A DNA stretch of 59,792 bases from Natronolimnohabitans innermongolicus JCM 12255 (GTDB lineage Archaea > Halobacteriota > Halobacteria > Halobacteriales > Natrialbaceae), in contig NZ_AOHZ01000034.1 of assembly GCF_000337215.1 (NCBI RefSeq), positions 43,178 through 102,969 on the forward strand. Reading direction: 5' to 3'. The position numbers and the translations under genes are program-made. Positions 25,740 to 34,177 of this stretch are shown here, one piece after another. Below the pieces are notes generated by a model that searched no databases, was not told the DNA's origin, and was given only the letters and a program-made list of their open reading frames with translations. The first letter of the stretch is position 1. Each line of letters begins with the position of its first letter.

Positions 25740-26795
25740 TTAGTCGCCGCGGACGAAGTCGTCGTCCCAAACGCCGAGCTCTTCGTAGAAATCCGCAGCC
25801 GCCGGATGGAACGGCATATCGTCGTACATCCGAGTCGTCCACCACTCGTCGTCCATGTAGTAGCTGAGGTACGGGTGGTCGTCTTCCATCTCTTCGCGGT
25901 ACTCGTGAAGCGTCTCGAGGAACTCGTAGACGTAGTCGTACTCGAGGTCGTCACGGACCACGAAGTTGTACGGAATGTTAATCGCGAGCGCTTCGTCGGG
26001 CGCGTGAGCGTAGCCGTCGAGTTCGTCGGTCGTCATGTCGATGGTCCCCGTTGGAATCGAGTCGTCGGCCTCGAGTTCCTCGGCGATCTCGTCCGGCCAC
26101 TCGAGAACGTACGTGTCGCTGTTGGACTTCATCTCCTCCACCCACGATGCTTCGAAGTCGAAGTTCGAAATCGTGACGACGCCGACGTCGAGCTGTCCTT
26201 CTTCGAACGAGCCCGACTGTTCGTCGTAGGCGATACTGTTTCGATCGTAGTCGTCCTCGTCGAGAACGTATTCGAGTGCGTCTGTAAGCGTTCGGGACGT
26301 CCCGGAATCTCCCGGGGTTGGCGAGATTCGACTTCCGGATTCGATGTCCTCGATAGAGGTCCACTCGTGGTACGTAACGAACAGCCACGGAAGGTCGTGG
26401 TAGTTGACGACCTGCTGAACGTCGAAATCGAGGTCGTCGAACGGCTCTTCGTCGGCGACTGCCGCGTCGGCAGAGCGGTTCTGCAGCATCGCAATGTCTG
26501 CTTCACCCCTGTCGAGTCGGCCGATATTGTCTTCGGTCCCGCTGCTCGGTTCTGCGCTGAGACCGATCTCGTCGGCGTTGTTATCGACGGTCGATGCGAT
26601 CCCCTGACTCGCAGTATACGATCCGGTACCGGATTCGGCCGTGACCAGAACGAGATCGCTATCGTCACCGCCGTTTCCAAGGCTGGCATCGAGACATCCC
26701 GCAAACGCTGCCGTAGTACCAACACCGGCCGCCGCGAGGAACGATCGTCGTGACTGGCCGTTCGAGAAACGATTGGTTCGATCTACCATGGACAT
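25740..26795 (-). CDS. TAXI-family TRAP solute-binding lipoprotein
   Basis: This 351-residue secreted receptor has a Tat signal (RRSFLAAAG) followed by a lipobox (AFAGC), so it is exported folded and lipid-anchored. The TAXI signature is seen in VTAESGTGSYTASQGIASTV and EDNIGRLDRGEADIAMLQN. The C-terminal half is very acidic (YDYVYEFLETLHEYREEMED). TAXI receptors often bind dicarboxylates or amino acids; the ligand here is unknown. It is the first gene of the importer operon, behind an AT-rich promoter. Confidence 0.92.
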   Translation of the reverse strand: MSMVDRTNRFSNGQSRRSFLAAAGVGTTAAFAGCLDASLGNGGDDSDLVLVTAESGTGSYTASQGIASTVDNNADEIGLSAEPSSGTEDNIGRLDRGEADIAMLQNRSADAAVADEEPFDDLDFDVQQVVNYHDLPWLFVTYHEWTSIEDIESGSRISPTPGDSGTSRTLTDALEYVLDEDDYDRNSIAYDEQSGSFEEGQLDVGVVTISNFDFEASWVEEMKSNSDTYVLEWPDEIAEELEADDSIPTGTIDMTTDELDGYAHAPDEALAINIPYNFVVRDDLEYDYVYEFLETLHEYREEMEDDHPYLSYYMDDEWWTTRMYDDMPFHPAAADFYEELGVWDDDFVRGD

Positions 26796-26822
26796 AGGAT
26801 CTAACCTAATGCGTTATAATAG

Positions 26823-26831
26823 TATTTATAT
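26823..26831 (-). promoter_or_regulatory. TATA box of the TAXI-TRAP operon
   Basis: Minus-strand ATATAAATA lies 28-36 bp before the ATG at 26795 in a conspicuously AT-rich stretch, consistent with a strong leaderless promoter. Confidence 0.65.
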
Positions 26832-26995
26832 TCTTCATATAACTCACCACTCGTAAGATAAATCGAGTTAAGAGTTAACACTGATCAATATGCCGCTGCG
26901 GAGACAGCACGCCGGAAACTGAGATCGACGCCCGGTCTCGCGAGCACGGGTCAGCGTTCCAGCCGGTACGGATGCCAGCACCGATACCATAATAC

Positions 26996-27019
26996 CTATT
27001 GTGCCCATTATGCACATAG
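26996..27019. promoter_or_regulatory. Dyad just upstream of the glutaryl-CoA dehydrogenase-like gene
   Basis: CTATTGTGC-7 bp-GCACATAG, with perfect TGTGC/GCACA arms, ends 5 bp before the chosen ATG at 27025. It would overlap the start of a leaderless transcript. Confidence 0.45.
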
Positions 27020-27024
27020 AGAGT

Positions 27025-28188
27025 ATGCTCGACTTCGTTAGCCTCGAGGAGGACTTAGACCAGGAAGAGCGCATGATCCGGGATACGGCCCGAGAGTTCG
27101 TCGACGAACACGTGCGCCCGGACATCGGCGACCACTACGAGAACGGCACGTTCCCGAAAGAGCTCATCCCCGAGATGGGCGAACTCGGCTTCTACGCCCC
27201 CAACCTCGAGGGGTACGGCTCGCCGAACGTCTCCGAGACGGCCTACGGGCTGTTGATGCAGGAACTCGAGGCGTGTGACTCGGGACTCAGATCGATGGCG
27301 TCGGTTCAGGGCGCGCTCGTGATGTACCCCATCCACGCCTACGGAAGCGAGGAACAGAAAGAAGAGTGGCTGCCCAAACTCGGACAGGGCGAGGCCGTCG
27401 GCTGCTTCGGTCTCACGGAGCCCGAACACGGCTCGAATCCGTCGGCGATGGAGACCCGCGCGGAGGAAGACGGCGACGGCTACGTGATAAACGGCTCGAA
27501 GACCTGGATCACGAACTCGCCGATCTCGGACGTCGCCGTCGTCTGGGCGCGCGACCAGACCGACCCCGACGCGCCGGTTCGGGGCTTCCTCGTCGAGACC
27601 GACCGCGACGGCGTCTCGACGAACAAGATCACCGAGAAGCTCTCGCTGCGCGCCTCGATCACCGGCGAGATCGGCCTCAACGACGTCTACGTCCCCGAGG
27701 AGAACGTCCTGCCGGGCGTCTCCGGCATGAAGGGGCCGCTGTCCTGTCTCACGCAGGCCCGCTACGGCATCGCCTGGGGCGCGATCGGCGCCGCGCGCGA
27801 CTGCTTCGAGGAGGCCCGCCAGTACGCGAAAGATCGCGACCAGTTCGGCGGTCCGATCGGTCGGTTCCAGCTTCAACAGCGCAAACTCGCGGAGATGGGC
27901 ACCCAGATCACCCTCGCCCAACTGCTCGCGTACCGCCTCGCCGAACTGAAAGAGCGCGGCGAGATGCGTCCCCAGCACGTCTCGATGGCCAAGCGAAACA
28001 ACGTCCGCATGGCCCGCGATCAGGCGCGCATCGCCCGCGAGATGCTCGGCGGGAACGGCATCACGACGGACTACTCGCCGATGCGTCACATGGCCAACCT
28101 CGAGACGGTCTACACCTACGAGGGCACCCACGACATCCACACCCTCGTCCTCGGCGAGGAGTTCACGGGAATCCCGGCGTACGAATAA
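27025..28188 (+). CDS. Acyl-CoA dehydrogenase, glutaryl-CoA dehydrogenase-like
   Basis: This 387-residue FAD enzyme closely follows the glutaryl-CoA dehydrogenase subgroup: LTEPEHGSNPSAMETRAEEDG, YVINGSKTWITNSPISDVAVVWA, and a C-terminus with TYEGTHDIHTLVLGEEFTG carrying the catalytic Glu. Decarboxylating activity on glutaryl-CoA is therefore possible but not certain. Starts at 27001 and 27010 are possible, but MLDFVSLEEDLDQEE is the conserved beginning. It is divergent from the TRAP operon and upstream of the IclR regulator, which suggests a shared catabolic function. Confidence 0.88.
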   Translation: MLDFVSLEEDLDQEERMIRDTAREFVDEHVRPDIGDHYENGTFPKELIPEMGELGFYAPNLEGYGSPNVSETAYGLLMQELEACDSGLRSMASVQGALVMYPIHAYGSEEQKEEWLPKLGQGEAVGCFGLTEPEHGSNPSAMETRAEEDGDGYVINGSKTWITNSPISDVAVVWARDQTDPDAPVRGFLVETDRDGVSTNKITEKLSLRASITGEIGLNDVYVPEENVLPGVSGMKGPLSCLTQARYGIAWGAIGAARDCFEEARQYAKDRDQFGGPIGRFQLQQRKLAEMGTQITLAQLLAYRLAELKERGEMRPQHVSMAKRNNVRMARDQARIAREMLGGNGITTDYSPMRHMANLETVYTYEGTHDIHTLVLGEEFTGIPAYE

Positions 28189-28340
28189 CGCAACCGGTCG
28201 GCTCCGGCGGCGTTCTCGCCGCCACTCGAAGCGATCACACGCCAATCGACCTGCTGTTCTGCGATCGAGCGTGCAACGACGAACAGTGGCGACGATACCG
28301 ATCGTGTCCGGTTTCGGGCGACGCCGAGAACCGTTCCACC

Positions 28341-28417
28341 GTTTCGGATGGTGAAACGGCTCGCGAACGACGGGGTTTTGTTCCGGATAGCACGAACTGT
28401 GTTTCACCATCCGGAAC
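28341..28417. promoter_or_regulatory. Three IclR-type operator repeats
   Basis: Related 17-18-bp sites lie at 28341 (GTTTCGGATGGTGAAAC), 28380 (GTTCCGGATAGCACGAAC) and 28401 (GTTTCACCATCCGGAAC, the inverse of the first with one change). The last ends 30 bp before the IclR ATG, over its expected TATA region, so autoregulation is likely. Confidence 0.55.
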
Positions 28418-28447
28418 ATTGATTGGCCGGTACTGCATAGCCATCTC

Positions 28448-29212
28448 ATGGGCACGAACGACGGCACCGAAACCGGTGCGGGCGTCTCGACGACGCGAAA
28501 GACGTTCGAGATCCTCGAGGCGCTCAAAGAGGAAGAGGGGGTGACGATCACCGAACTGACGCGCCGGACCGATCTGAGCAAGAGTACCGCCTACCGGCAC
28601 CTCGCGACGTTGACCGATATGGGGTACGTGATCGAACGCGACGGCGAGTACTACATCGGATTCCGGCTGGTCGAGATCAGCGAGCAGGCTCGAACCCGGA
28701 AGACGGGATACACGGCCGCCAAGCGCAAAGTGTTCGAACTCGGCCAGGAGACCGACGAACGGGCGGTGTTCATCGTCGAAGAGGCGTACGACGCCGTCTA
28801 CGTCTATCGCCACGGGAGTCTCACGAACACGATGATCGGCAAACGGCGGCCGCTGCACTGCATGGCATCCGGCAAAGTGATTCTCGCCGAGTGGACCGAC
28901 GACGAGGTCGACGCGTTCATCGACGCGCGGGGACTCGACGCGCACACGGACCACACTATTACGGATCGCGATTCCCTCTATGCGGAACTCGACCGGATCC
29001 GTGACCGCGGATACGCGACCAACAACGAAGAGTTCATGGAGGGGATGGGAGGCGTTGCCGTGCCCGTATTTACGCCCGACGACGAGTTGCTCGGCGCACT
29101 CGCCGTGTTCGGACCCGCGAGTCGGTTTACGGGCGAGTACGTTCACGACGAACTTCCGGACCGACTGCGGGACAAGGCCGGTGAGATCAGAGTCACGCTC
29201 GCCTACGGCTGA
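28448..29212 (+). CDS. IclR family transcriptional regulator
   Basis: This 254-residue regulator has an N-terminal wHTH (TFEILEALKEEEGVTITELT; LSKSTAYRHLATLTDMGYV) and an IclR effector domain (RPLHCMASGKVILAEW; VPVFTPDDELLGALAVFGPASRF). Such proteins sense small carboxylates or aromatic intermediates and act as dimers or tetramers. The upstream operator repeats suggest autoregulation. The downstream and divergent acyl-CoA genes are plausible targets. The ATG at 28448 follows the operators directly. Confidence 0.9.
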   Translation: MGTNDGTETGAGVSTTRKTFEILEALKEEEGVTITELTRRTDLSKSTAYRHLATLTDMGYVIERDGEYYIGFRLVEISEQARTRKTGYTAAKRKVFELGQETDERAVFIVEEAYDAVYVYRHGSLTNTMIGKRRPLHCMASGKVILAEWTDDEVDAFIDARGLDAHTDHTITDRDSLYAELDRIRDRGYATNNEEFMEGMGGVAVPVFTPDDELLGALAVFGPASRFTGEYVHDELPDRLRDKAGEIRVTLAYG

Positions 29213-29391
29213 GAGGAGTCGCTGTCCCGCGTCGTCGGTGCACAACCGTCCACGAAGCGGATACCGACCGCAGTCAGCCCGAAACAGCGTCTCCACGTGA
29301 CGCTTCGCGACCGGCTGTGGTGGGACCGCATGGTGAAACGAGAACGCGGCCGCCGAAACACCTTTGTTGACTTTCCGAATACGCACGGTCG

Positions 29392-30003
29392 ATGACCGAG
29401 CGGAGTACAGGGCCCGGTCCGCGTCCGAAAGTGCCGCGCCTGCTCGAGAAGTACGAACTGGACGGACTGGGCGACGAACTCGAGGCGCGCTGGACCGATC
29501 CCGAAGAACGAACTGGGCTCCGAACGCTCGCGGATCGCTTCAACGAACGGCTTCTCGAAGCGGCGCTCGAGAGCGCGAACGTCGAACTGCTCACGGAGGA
29601 CGTCGGTCACCTCTATGCGTTGCTCACCGAGGAAACCGGCAGCCGAGGCGAACAGTTACAGGCCAGGCGTCGACTCGAGCGAGCGGACGTCGACGTCGAG
29701 GCGCTCACCGATGAGTTCGTCTCCTACGGGGCGATTCGAACGTATCTGACGGCGTACCGCGACGCGTCGCTTCCCGAACCCACGCCGGAGGATGCTCGCC
29801 GGCGCGAACGACGGGCGATCGAGCGACTCCGCCAGCGGACGGTCGCCGTCACGGAGAGCAAACTCGACCGACTGTCCGAAGCCGACCGACTCGAGGTCGG
29901 GTCCCACCGCGTCCTCGCGACCGTCCAGGTCGTCTGCGAGGAGTGTCACGCCCAGTACGACGTGTCGAAACTGCTCGAGAACGGAGCGTGTGATTGTGAC
30001 TGA
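29392..30003 (+). CDS. rdfA: Rod-determining factor RdfA-like protein
   Basis: This 203-residue protein has the pattern of RdfA: an N-terminal PKVPRLLEKYELDGLGDELEARW, ANVELLTEDVGHLYALLTE, VDVEALTDEFVSYGAIRTYLTAYR and a C-terminal pair of CxxC-like cysteines (VCEECHAQYDVSKLLENGACDCD) suggesting a metal knuckle. In haloarchaea RdfA helps specify rod-shaped cells. Several paralogues often exist, so this could be a paralogue with another function. It is a monocistronic gene, with a 26-bp palindrome 52 bp after the stop. Confidence 0.78.
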   Translation: MTERSTGPGPRPKVPRLLEKYELDGLGDELEARWTDPEERTGLRTLADRFNERLLEAALESANVELLTEDVGHLYALLTEETGSRGEQLQARRRLERADVDVEALTDEFVSYGAIRTYLTAYRDASLPEPTPEDARRRERRAIERLRQRTVAVTESKLDRLSEADRLEVGSHRVLATVQVVCEECHAQYDVSKLLENGACDCD

Positions 30004-30548
30004 CGGGTGCCGTGGTCGCTCGTTCCGATGCGCGCTCGGTTTTCGCCGACGAACCTCTAACAGCGGTACCGCTGTTAGAGAATAGTCGTTCGTCGTACGG
30101 CGGCGAGTCCGGCGTGCTCCCGTCGTGATCGCTGTCGGTTCTCGCCTCCCCGTTCGCACCTCGAGGTGGCCCGAGCTCGTAACATCGTCTTACCACCCGA
30201 AGAACGGATTATTACTACCAGTACGATCCCCTTACAAAGGGAACAGTCCGAAGCGGCGGCCTCCCTCGAGCGAGGCGCAGCCTGTGGCTCGAACGAGAAA
30301 CGAATGGACGTTCGGACCGCGGTAATTCGTGCTTGCGAACGACGTGCCGGTCGCGATAATTCGTGTGTGTCAAACGGTCTCGATCGCGACGGTCGGCATT
30401 CGTTCGGGGCCGAAGTCGCCGCCGAATATCCGCCGACCGACGCGTCTTCCCGTCCGACTCGACTCTCGTGACGTCGGCGGGTGGCTCCGGCTTTATTTTC
30501 GTGGCCGACGAACGTCGTTTCGGCGAGCGCCGCTCGCCGGAGACCGCT
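30004..30548. other. 545-bp interval holding a 26-bp perfect palindrome
   Basis: A perfect palindrome lies at 30055-30080. A direct GATTATTACTACC patch at about 30207-30219 looks promoter-like on either strand, but no following gene is convincing. The promoter of the 30549 gene is at about 30493-30503 (CTTTATTTTCG). No other gene is supported. Confidence 0.5.
30055..30080. repeat. 26-bp perfect palindrome
   Basis: Each arm reads CTCTAACAGCGGT. It lacks a T-tract and lies 52 bp after the rdfA stop. It could be an operator, a transcript end processing site or a recombination site. Confidence 0.85.
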
Positions 30549-31433
30549 ATGTCACGACACGTTCTCGTTCCGGTCGATGGATCGCCCCACTCGTTCGGCG
30601 GACTGGAGTACTGCCTCCGTTCGTTTCCCGACGCGACTGTCACTACGGCCTACGTCGTCGATCCGGCGGCAGATCACGAAGCGACAGTCGGATCGACGAC
30701 GTCGGCCGAGGACGCGGCCGAGGCACACGGCGAACGCGTTCTCGAGCGAACGGTCGAGTACGCCGACGGCCGCGACCGCGAGGTGGAGACGGTGCTTCGA
30801 ACCGGAACGCCACACACGGAACTCCTCGCGGTCGCCAACACGGACGTCGATCACGTCGTCATCGGCAGCCACGGCGAATCACCCCTCGTCCGGCCGTTTC
30901 TGGGCCGCGTCAGCGAGGCCGTCGTCCGGCGCGCGCCCGTGACGACGACGATCGTCCACGAGCCGGCGACGGCGGTCCGCGAGCGAGAGCTTCCCGGAAC
31001 GGTGCTGGTCCCGCTCGACGGCTCCGAACAGGCGACCGCGGCCCTCGAGTACGCCCTCGAGACGTTTCCCGAGGCGGAGTTCACGGCGTTTCACGCCCTC
31101 GAACTCCCCTTCGATCGGCCGCAAGAGGAGGTGGAGGGGACGTACCTCGAAGCGATCCTCGACGACCGGGAGCGCCGCGCCGAGGAGATTTTCGACGCTG
31201 CGCGGGCGCTGGCCGACGAGTACGGCGTCGCGCTCGAGACGGCGACGGACAACGAGTCGCCGTCGAACGCGGTCGTCGACTACGCCGACGCGAACGATTT
31301 CGATCAGGTGATCATGGGGAGCCACGGTCGATCGCTCGCGGCGCGGCTGTTTACCGGGAGCGTCGCCGAACGGGTCGCGCGTCGCTCCCCGCGGACGGTC
31401 ACGCTGGTCCGCGGGGCGCCGACAGAGGTGTAG
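30549..31433 (+). CDS. Universal stress protein, two UspA domains
   Basis: This 294-residue protein has two tandem Usp folds. Each begins with a VLVPVDGS/VLVPLDGSE strand-loop. Each ends with a nucleotide-loop-like segment: GSHGESPLVRPFLGRVSEAV (first, with G-R) and MGSHGRSLAARLFTGSVAERV (second, matching G-2x-G-9x-G-S, so ATP binding is likely in domain 2). It is the first of thirteen Usp proteins of the island and overlaps the 3' end of a convergent methyltransferase gene by 35 bp. ATG 30549 is preceded by a TATA-like CTTTATTTTCG. Confidence 0.93.
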   Translation: MSRHVLVPVDGSPHSFGGLEYCLRSFPDATVTTAYVVDPAADHEATVGSTTSAEDAAEAHGERVLERTVEYADGRDREVETVLRTGTPHTELLAVANTDVDHVVIGSHGESPLVRPFLGRVSEAVVRRAPVTTTIVHEPATAVRERELPGTVLVPLDGSEQATAALEYALETFPEAEFTAFHALELPFDRPQEEVEGTYLEAILDDRERRAEEIFDAARALADEYGVALETATDNESPSNAVVDYADANDFDQVIMGSHGRSLAARLFTGSVAERVARRSPRTVTLVRGAPTEV

Positions 31434-32184
31434 CGCCCGGACGACAGCAGACGATTTCGACCGGGAACCGCCAGACGGAGGCGGATCGCGCCTCGAGAAC
31501 CTGGAACCCTCCCTCGAGAAGCGTTTCGCGCAGGTAGATCGGGCGGCAGTCGGCGTACGTCGGCGCCAGTTTGCGGACTGTTTCGTACAACCGGACGATC
31601 GGGCCGTCGCCGCGTCGGGAGAGCGAAACCACGCACAGCCGGCCGTCGGGGTCGAGCACGCGTCGCCACTCCTCGAGGACGGGACCGAGAGCGGGCGTAT
31701 CGAAGAGTTCGAGGACGAAACTCGAAAAGAGGGCGTCGAACGCGTCGTCGCGAAACGGCAACGTCGCCGCGTCGCCCGCGACCACGACGCCCGACTCGAG
31801 GCCGGCCTCGGAAAGCGCTCGACTCGAGACGCGACACATGCCGTCTGCGACGTCGATGCCGACGGCCGTTCCCGTCGGTCCGACGGCGTCGGCGAGGTCG
31901 ACGAGGGCCCGGCCGGTCCCGCAGCCGATGTCGAGGACGCGCTCGCCAGGCTGCACGTCGAGGATTTCTAGTCCCGTCGCTCGCGCTTCGGCCTCGAACG
32001 GATCGGCGAGCGCGTCGTACCGGCCGCTGAGAAAGTCGTACCAGTCCCGCGCGGCCGTGGTCGGTCTCCGAACGCGGGCGATCGGCCCTGGCGGCTGCAG
32101 TGGATCGTCGCGGGCTCGAGGGTCGGTGGGACGATCGGTATCGGCGTCGTCGTCACCGTCACCGTTGCCGTCGTCGTCGATCAT
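31399..32184 (-). CDS. Class I SAM-dependent methyltransferase
   Basis: This protein of about 261 residues has an acidic, low-complexity N-terminus of about 40 residues and then the UbiE/Coq5-like fold: GERVLDIGCGTGRALVDLAD binds SAM, FRDDAFDALFSSFVLELF is motif II and EEWRRVLDPDGRLCVVSL motif III. Substrate unknown. An alternative GTG at 32199 overlaps the DUF2267 stop (GTGA), so translational coupling to that gene is likely either way. A methyltransferase also occurs beside Usp genes in mycobacterial DosR loci. Confidence 0.88.
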   Translation of the reverse strand: MIDDDGNGDGDDDADTDRPTDPRARDDPLQPPGPIARVRRPTTAARDWYDFLSGRYDALADPFEAEARATGLEILDVQPGERVLDIGCGTGRALVDLADAVGPTGTAVGIDVADGMCRVSSRALSEAGLESGVVVAGDAATLPFRDDAFDALFSSFVLELFDTPALGPVLEEWRRVLDPDGRLCVVSLSRRGDGPIVRLYETVRKLAPTYADCRPIYLRETLLEGGFQVLEARSASVWRFPVEIVCCRPGATPLSAPRGPA

Positions 32185-32195
32185 CGAGCCACCGG

Positions 32196-32591
32196 TCACT
32201 CGGCCGACGACTCCGCCTCGACCAGTTCGAACAGCGGATCGAAGTCGTCGGGAAGCTGGTTGCGAACCTTCTCGACGTTACCCGGCGGGACGACCTCAGC
32301 GACGACGGCGAACAGTTGCTGTGCGTGGTAGTTGGCGTCGGAGCGGTCGACACCCTCGCGGTCGGCAATTCGATCGAGAAACTCGTGGTAGTCGAATCGC
32401 TGTCCGTGGTCGGCCTCCGTCAGATACCGGTCGATCTCCATCGGCAAGGGGCTGGCGAGATCCGTCGCTTCGCCCTCGTGCAGTCGCTCGCCGAGCGTCG
32501 TCAGCACCGCTCGGCTCGAGCGGACGGCCTGCCCGAACTGCGCGTACTCGAGTCTGTGCTGGACCTGTCCGACGAATTCTTTGTAGTTCAT
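32196..32591 (-). CDS. DUF2267 domain protein
   Basis: This 131-residue protein reads MNYKEFVGQVQHRLEYAQF...AVLTTLGERLHEGEATDLASPLPMEIDRYL...FDYHEFLDRIA...LFAVVAEVVP, the two-repeat helical pattern of DUF2267. Function is unknown; family members often occur with stress genes. It appears to lead an operon with the methyltransferase. A second copy (169 residues) lies at 35093. Confidence 0.85.
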   Translation of the reverse strand: MNYKEFVGQVQHRLEYAQFGQAVRSSRAVLTTLGERLHEGEATDLASPLPMEIDRYLTEADHGQRFDYHEFLDRIADREGVDRSDANYHAQQLFAVVAEVVPPGNVEKVRNQLPDDFDPLFELVEAESSAE

Positions 32592-32718
32592 GGCTTCGAG
32601 GTGTGATCGCGGTCGACCGACGCGGCGGGCGCTCGACGGAACGCGCCGAACCGTCGACCGATCGACGGTACGTCGTCGACCCAGATAATTCTGTGTGGCA
32701 GTTCCCGCTCGACCGCGG

Positions 32719-34068
32719 TTACTCGCGCTCGTGGGCCCACGTGGTGATCTCGTCGTAGTCGCCGGGAACGACCGGGCCGTCGAGGAGCGGATCGTCGGTG
32801 TCGACCATCCACTCGTGAAGCTCCCGGGAGAGGTCGCGGCGCACGTTCTGGTAGGTCGGCTCGAAGACGACGTTGTCGTCTTCCTGCGGGCTCTCGTGGA
32901 GGTCGTACAGCTCCTCGTACGGTCGGGGCGGCACGCCGTCCGTCTCGCGAACCATCCGTCCCGCTTCGCTGGCGAAAATGTCCTTCGTGAGGTACACCGC
33001 GGGCAGGTGCCAGAAGTTCCGGACGTACTTGTACCGCTCCGTCCGGATCGCGCGAACGGGGTTGTACATGTCGTGCCAGGTCATCTCCGCGAAGAGTCGC
33101 TCGCGTTCGCGGTACTCCGCCCCGTCCGAGAGCAGCGGCCGAAAGCTGCGGCCGTCGAGGTCGTCCGGAACGTCGACGTCGACGTACTCGAGCAGCGTCG
33201 GCAACACGTCGACGTTGCTCAGCAGTTCGTCGTACCTGACGCCGGCGTCGATCCCCGGCCCGCGCACGAGCAACGCGGCTTCGATCCCCGGGTCGTAACA
33301 GCTTCCCTTGGCGCGGGGAAAGGCGATCCCGTGTTCGGTCGTGAAGATGACGAGCGTCTCCTCCGCGAGGTCGTTTTCCTCGAGTGCGTCCAGCAACGTG
33401 CCGACCGCGTCGTCGACGTCGTAGACCATGCCGCGCATCTCTGCCAGATCGTGTCTGATCCCCCGTCGGTCGGGCAGGTACGGCAGCGGCCGAACGTCGT
33501 CCGGATCGTCGGTCTCGTAGTGGTCGCTGTCGAAGCCGAACCGGCCGTTTTCCTCTTCTACGCGGTGGAGTTCGAACAGTCCGATCGACGCGAAAAACGG
33601 CGACTCGTACGAGCCGCGTTCGAGAAAGCCCGAGACGACCGACGCCACGTTCCGCGCCCGGTTGGCCTGGTGGACCGTCGGCGAGACGCCGGGGTAGAGG
33701 TTGCCCTCGGAGTGGACGTAGTCGTAGCCGAGCCGGTCGGTGTCCTGCGAGATGTGCTGGAGGCCGAAGAGGTGGGTCTCGTAGCCGGCGTCGCTCAGGT
33801 ACTGGGGCAGGATTCGCTCGCCCTCGTCGAGTTCCCAGTCCCCGTGTGCGAGCCCCATCAAGCCGTTGACGTGGGGGTATCGACCGGTCAGCAGGCTCCC
33901 GCGACTGGGCGAACACTGCGGCGCCGTCACGAAGTGGTTCTCGAACAGTGCGCCGTCAGCCGCGAACTCCTCGAGTCGCGGCGTCTCGATGTCGACGCCG
34001 TAACAGCCGAGGTAGCGGCCGAGATCGTGACACGTAATCAGGACAATATTCGGGCGTGAGACGTCCAT
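32719..34068 (-). CDS. Sulfatase-family hydrolase
   Basis: This 449-residue alkaline-phosphatase-superfamily enzyme has the N-terminal metal residue in PNIVLITCHDLG, the formylglycine-forming motif CSPSRGSLLTGR (Cys52) and later FTTEHGIAFPRAKG, where type I sulfatases keep metal ligands. A cytoplasmic location is likely, as there is no signal peptide. The C-to-formylglycine conversion needs a maturase that is not in the window. Substrate unknown; choline or glycan sulfates are usual. Confidence 0.88.
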   Translation of the reverse strand: MDVSRPNIVLITCHDLGRYLGCYGVDIETPRLEEFAADGALFENHFVTAPQCSPSRGSLLTGRYPHVNGLMGLAHGDWELDEGERILPQYLSDAGYETHLFGLQHISQDTDRLGYDYVHSEGNLYPGVSPTVHQANRARNVASVVSGFLERGSYESPFFASIGLFELHRVEEENGRFGFDSDHYETDDPDDVRPLPYLPDRRGIRHDLAEMRGMVYDVDDAVGTLLDALEENDLAEETLVIFTTEHGIAFPRAKGSCYDPGIEAALLVRGPGIDAGVRYDELLSNVDVLPTLLEYVDVDVPDDLDGRSFRPLLSDGAEYRERERLFAEMTWHDMYNPVRAIRTERYKYVRNFWHLPAVYLTKDIFASEAGRMVRETDGVPPRPYEELYDLHESPQEDDNVVFEPTYQNVRRDLSRELHEWMVDTDDPLLDGPVVPGDYDEITTWAHERE

Positions 34069-34177
34069 CGAGGGTACCGACCACGACCGCGCTGATAACG
34101 GTTTGGTACTCGCGGATACCGACCAGTTCGGACGGCGACACGACGGTGCGTTCGAGCGCTGGTCGACCGGCGCCCGC

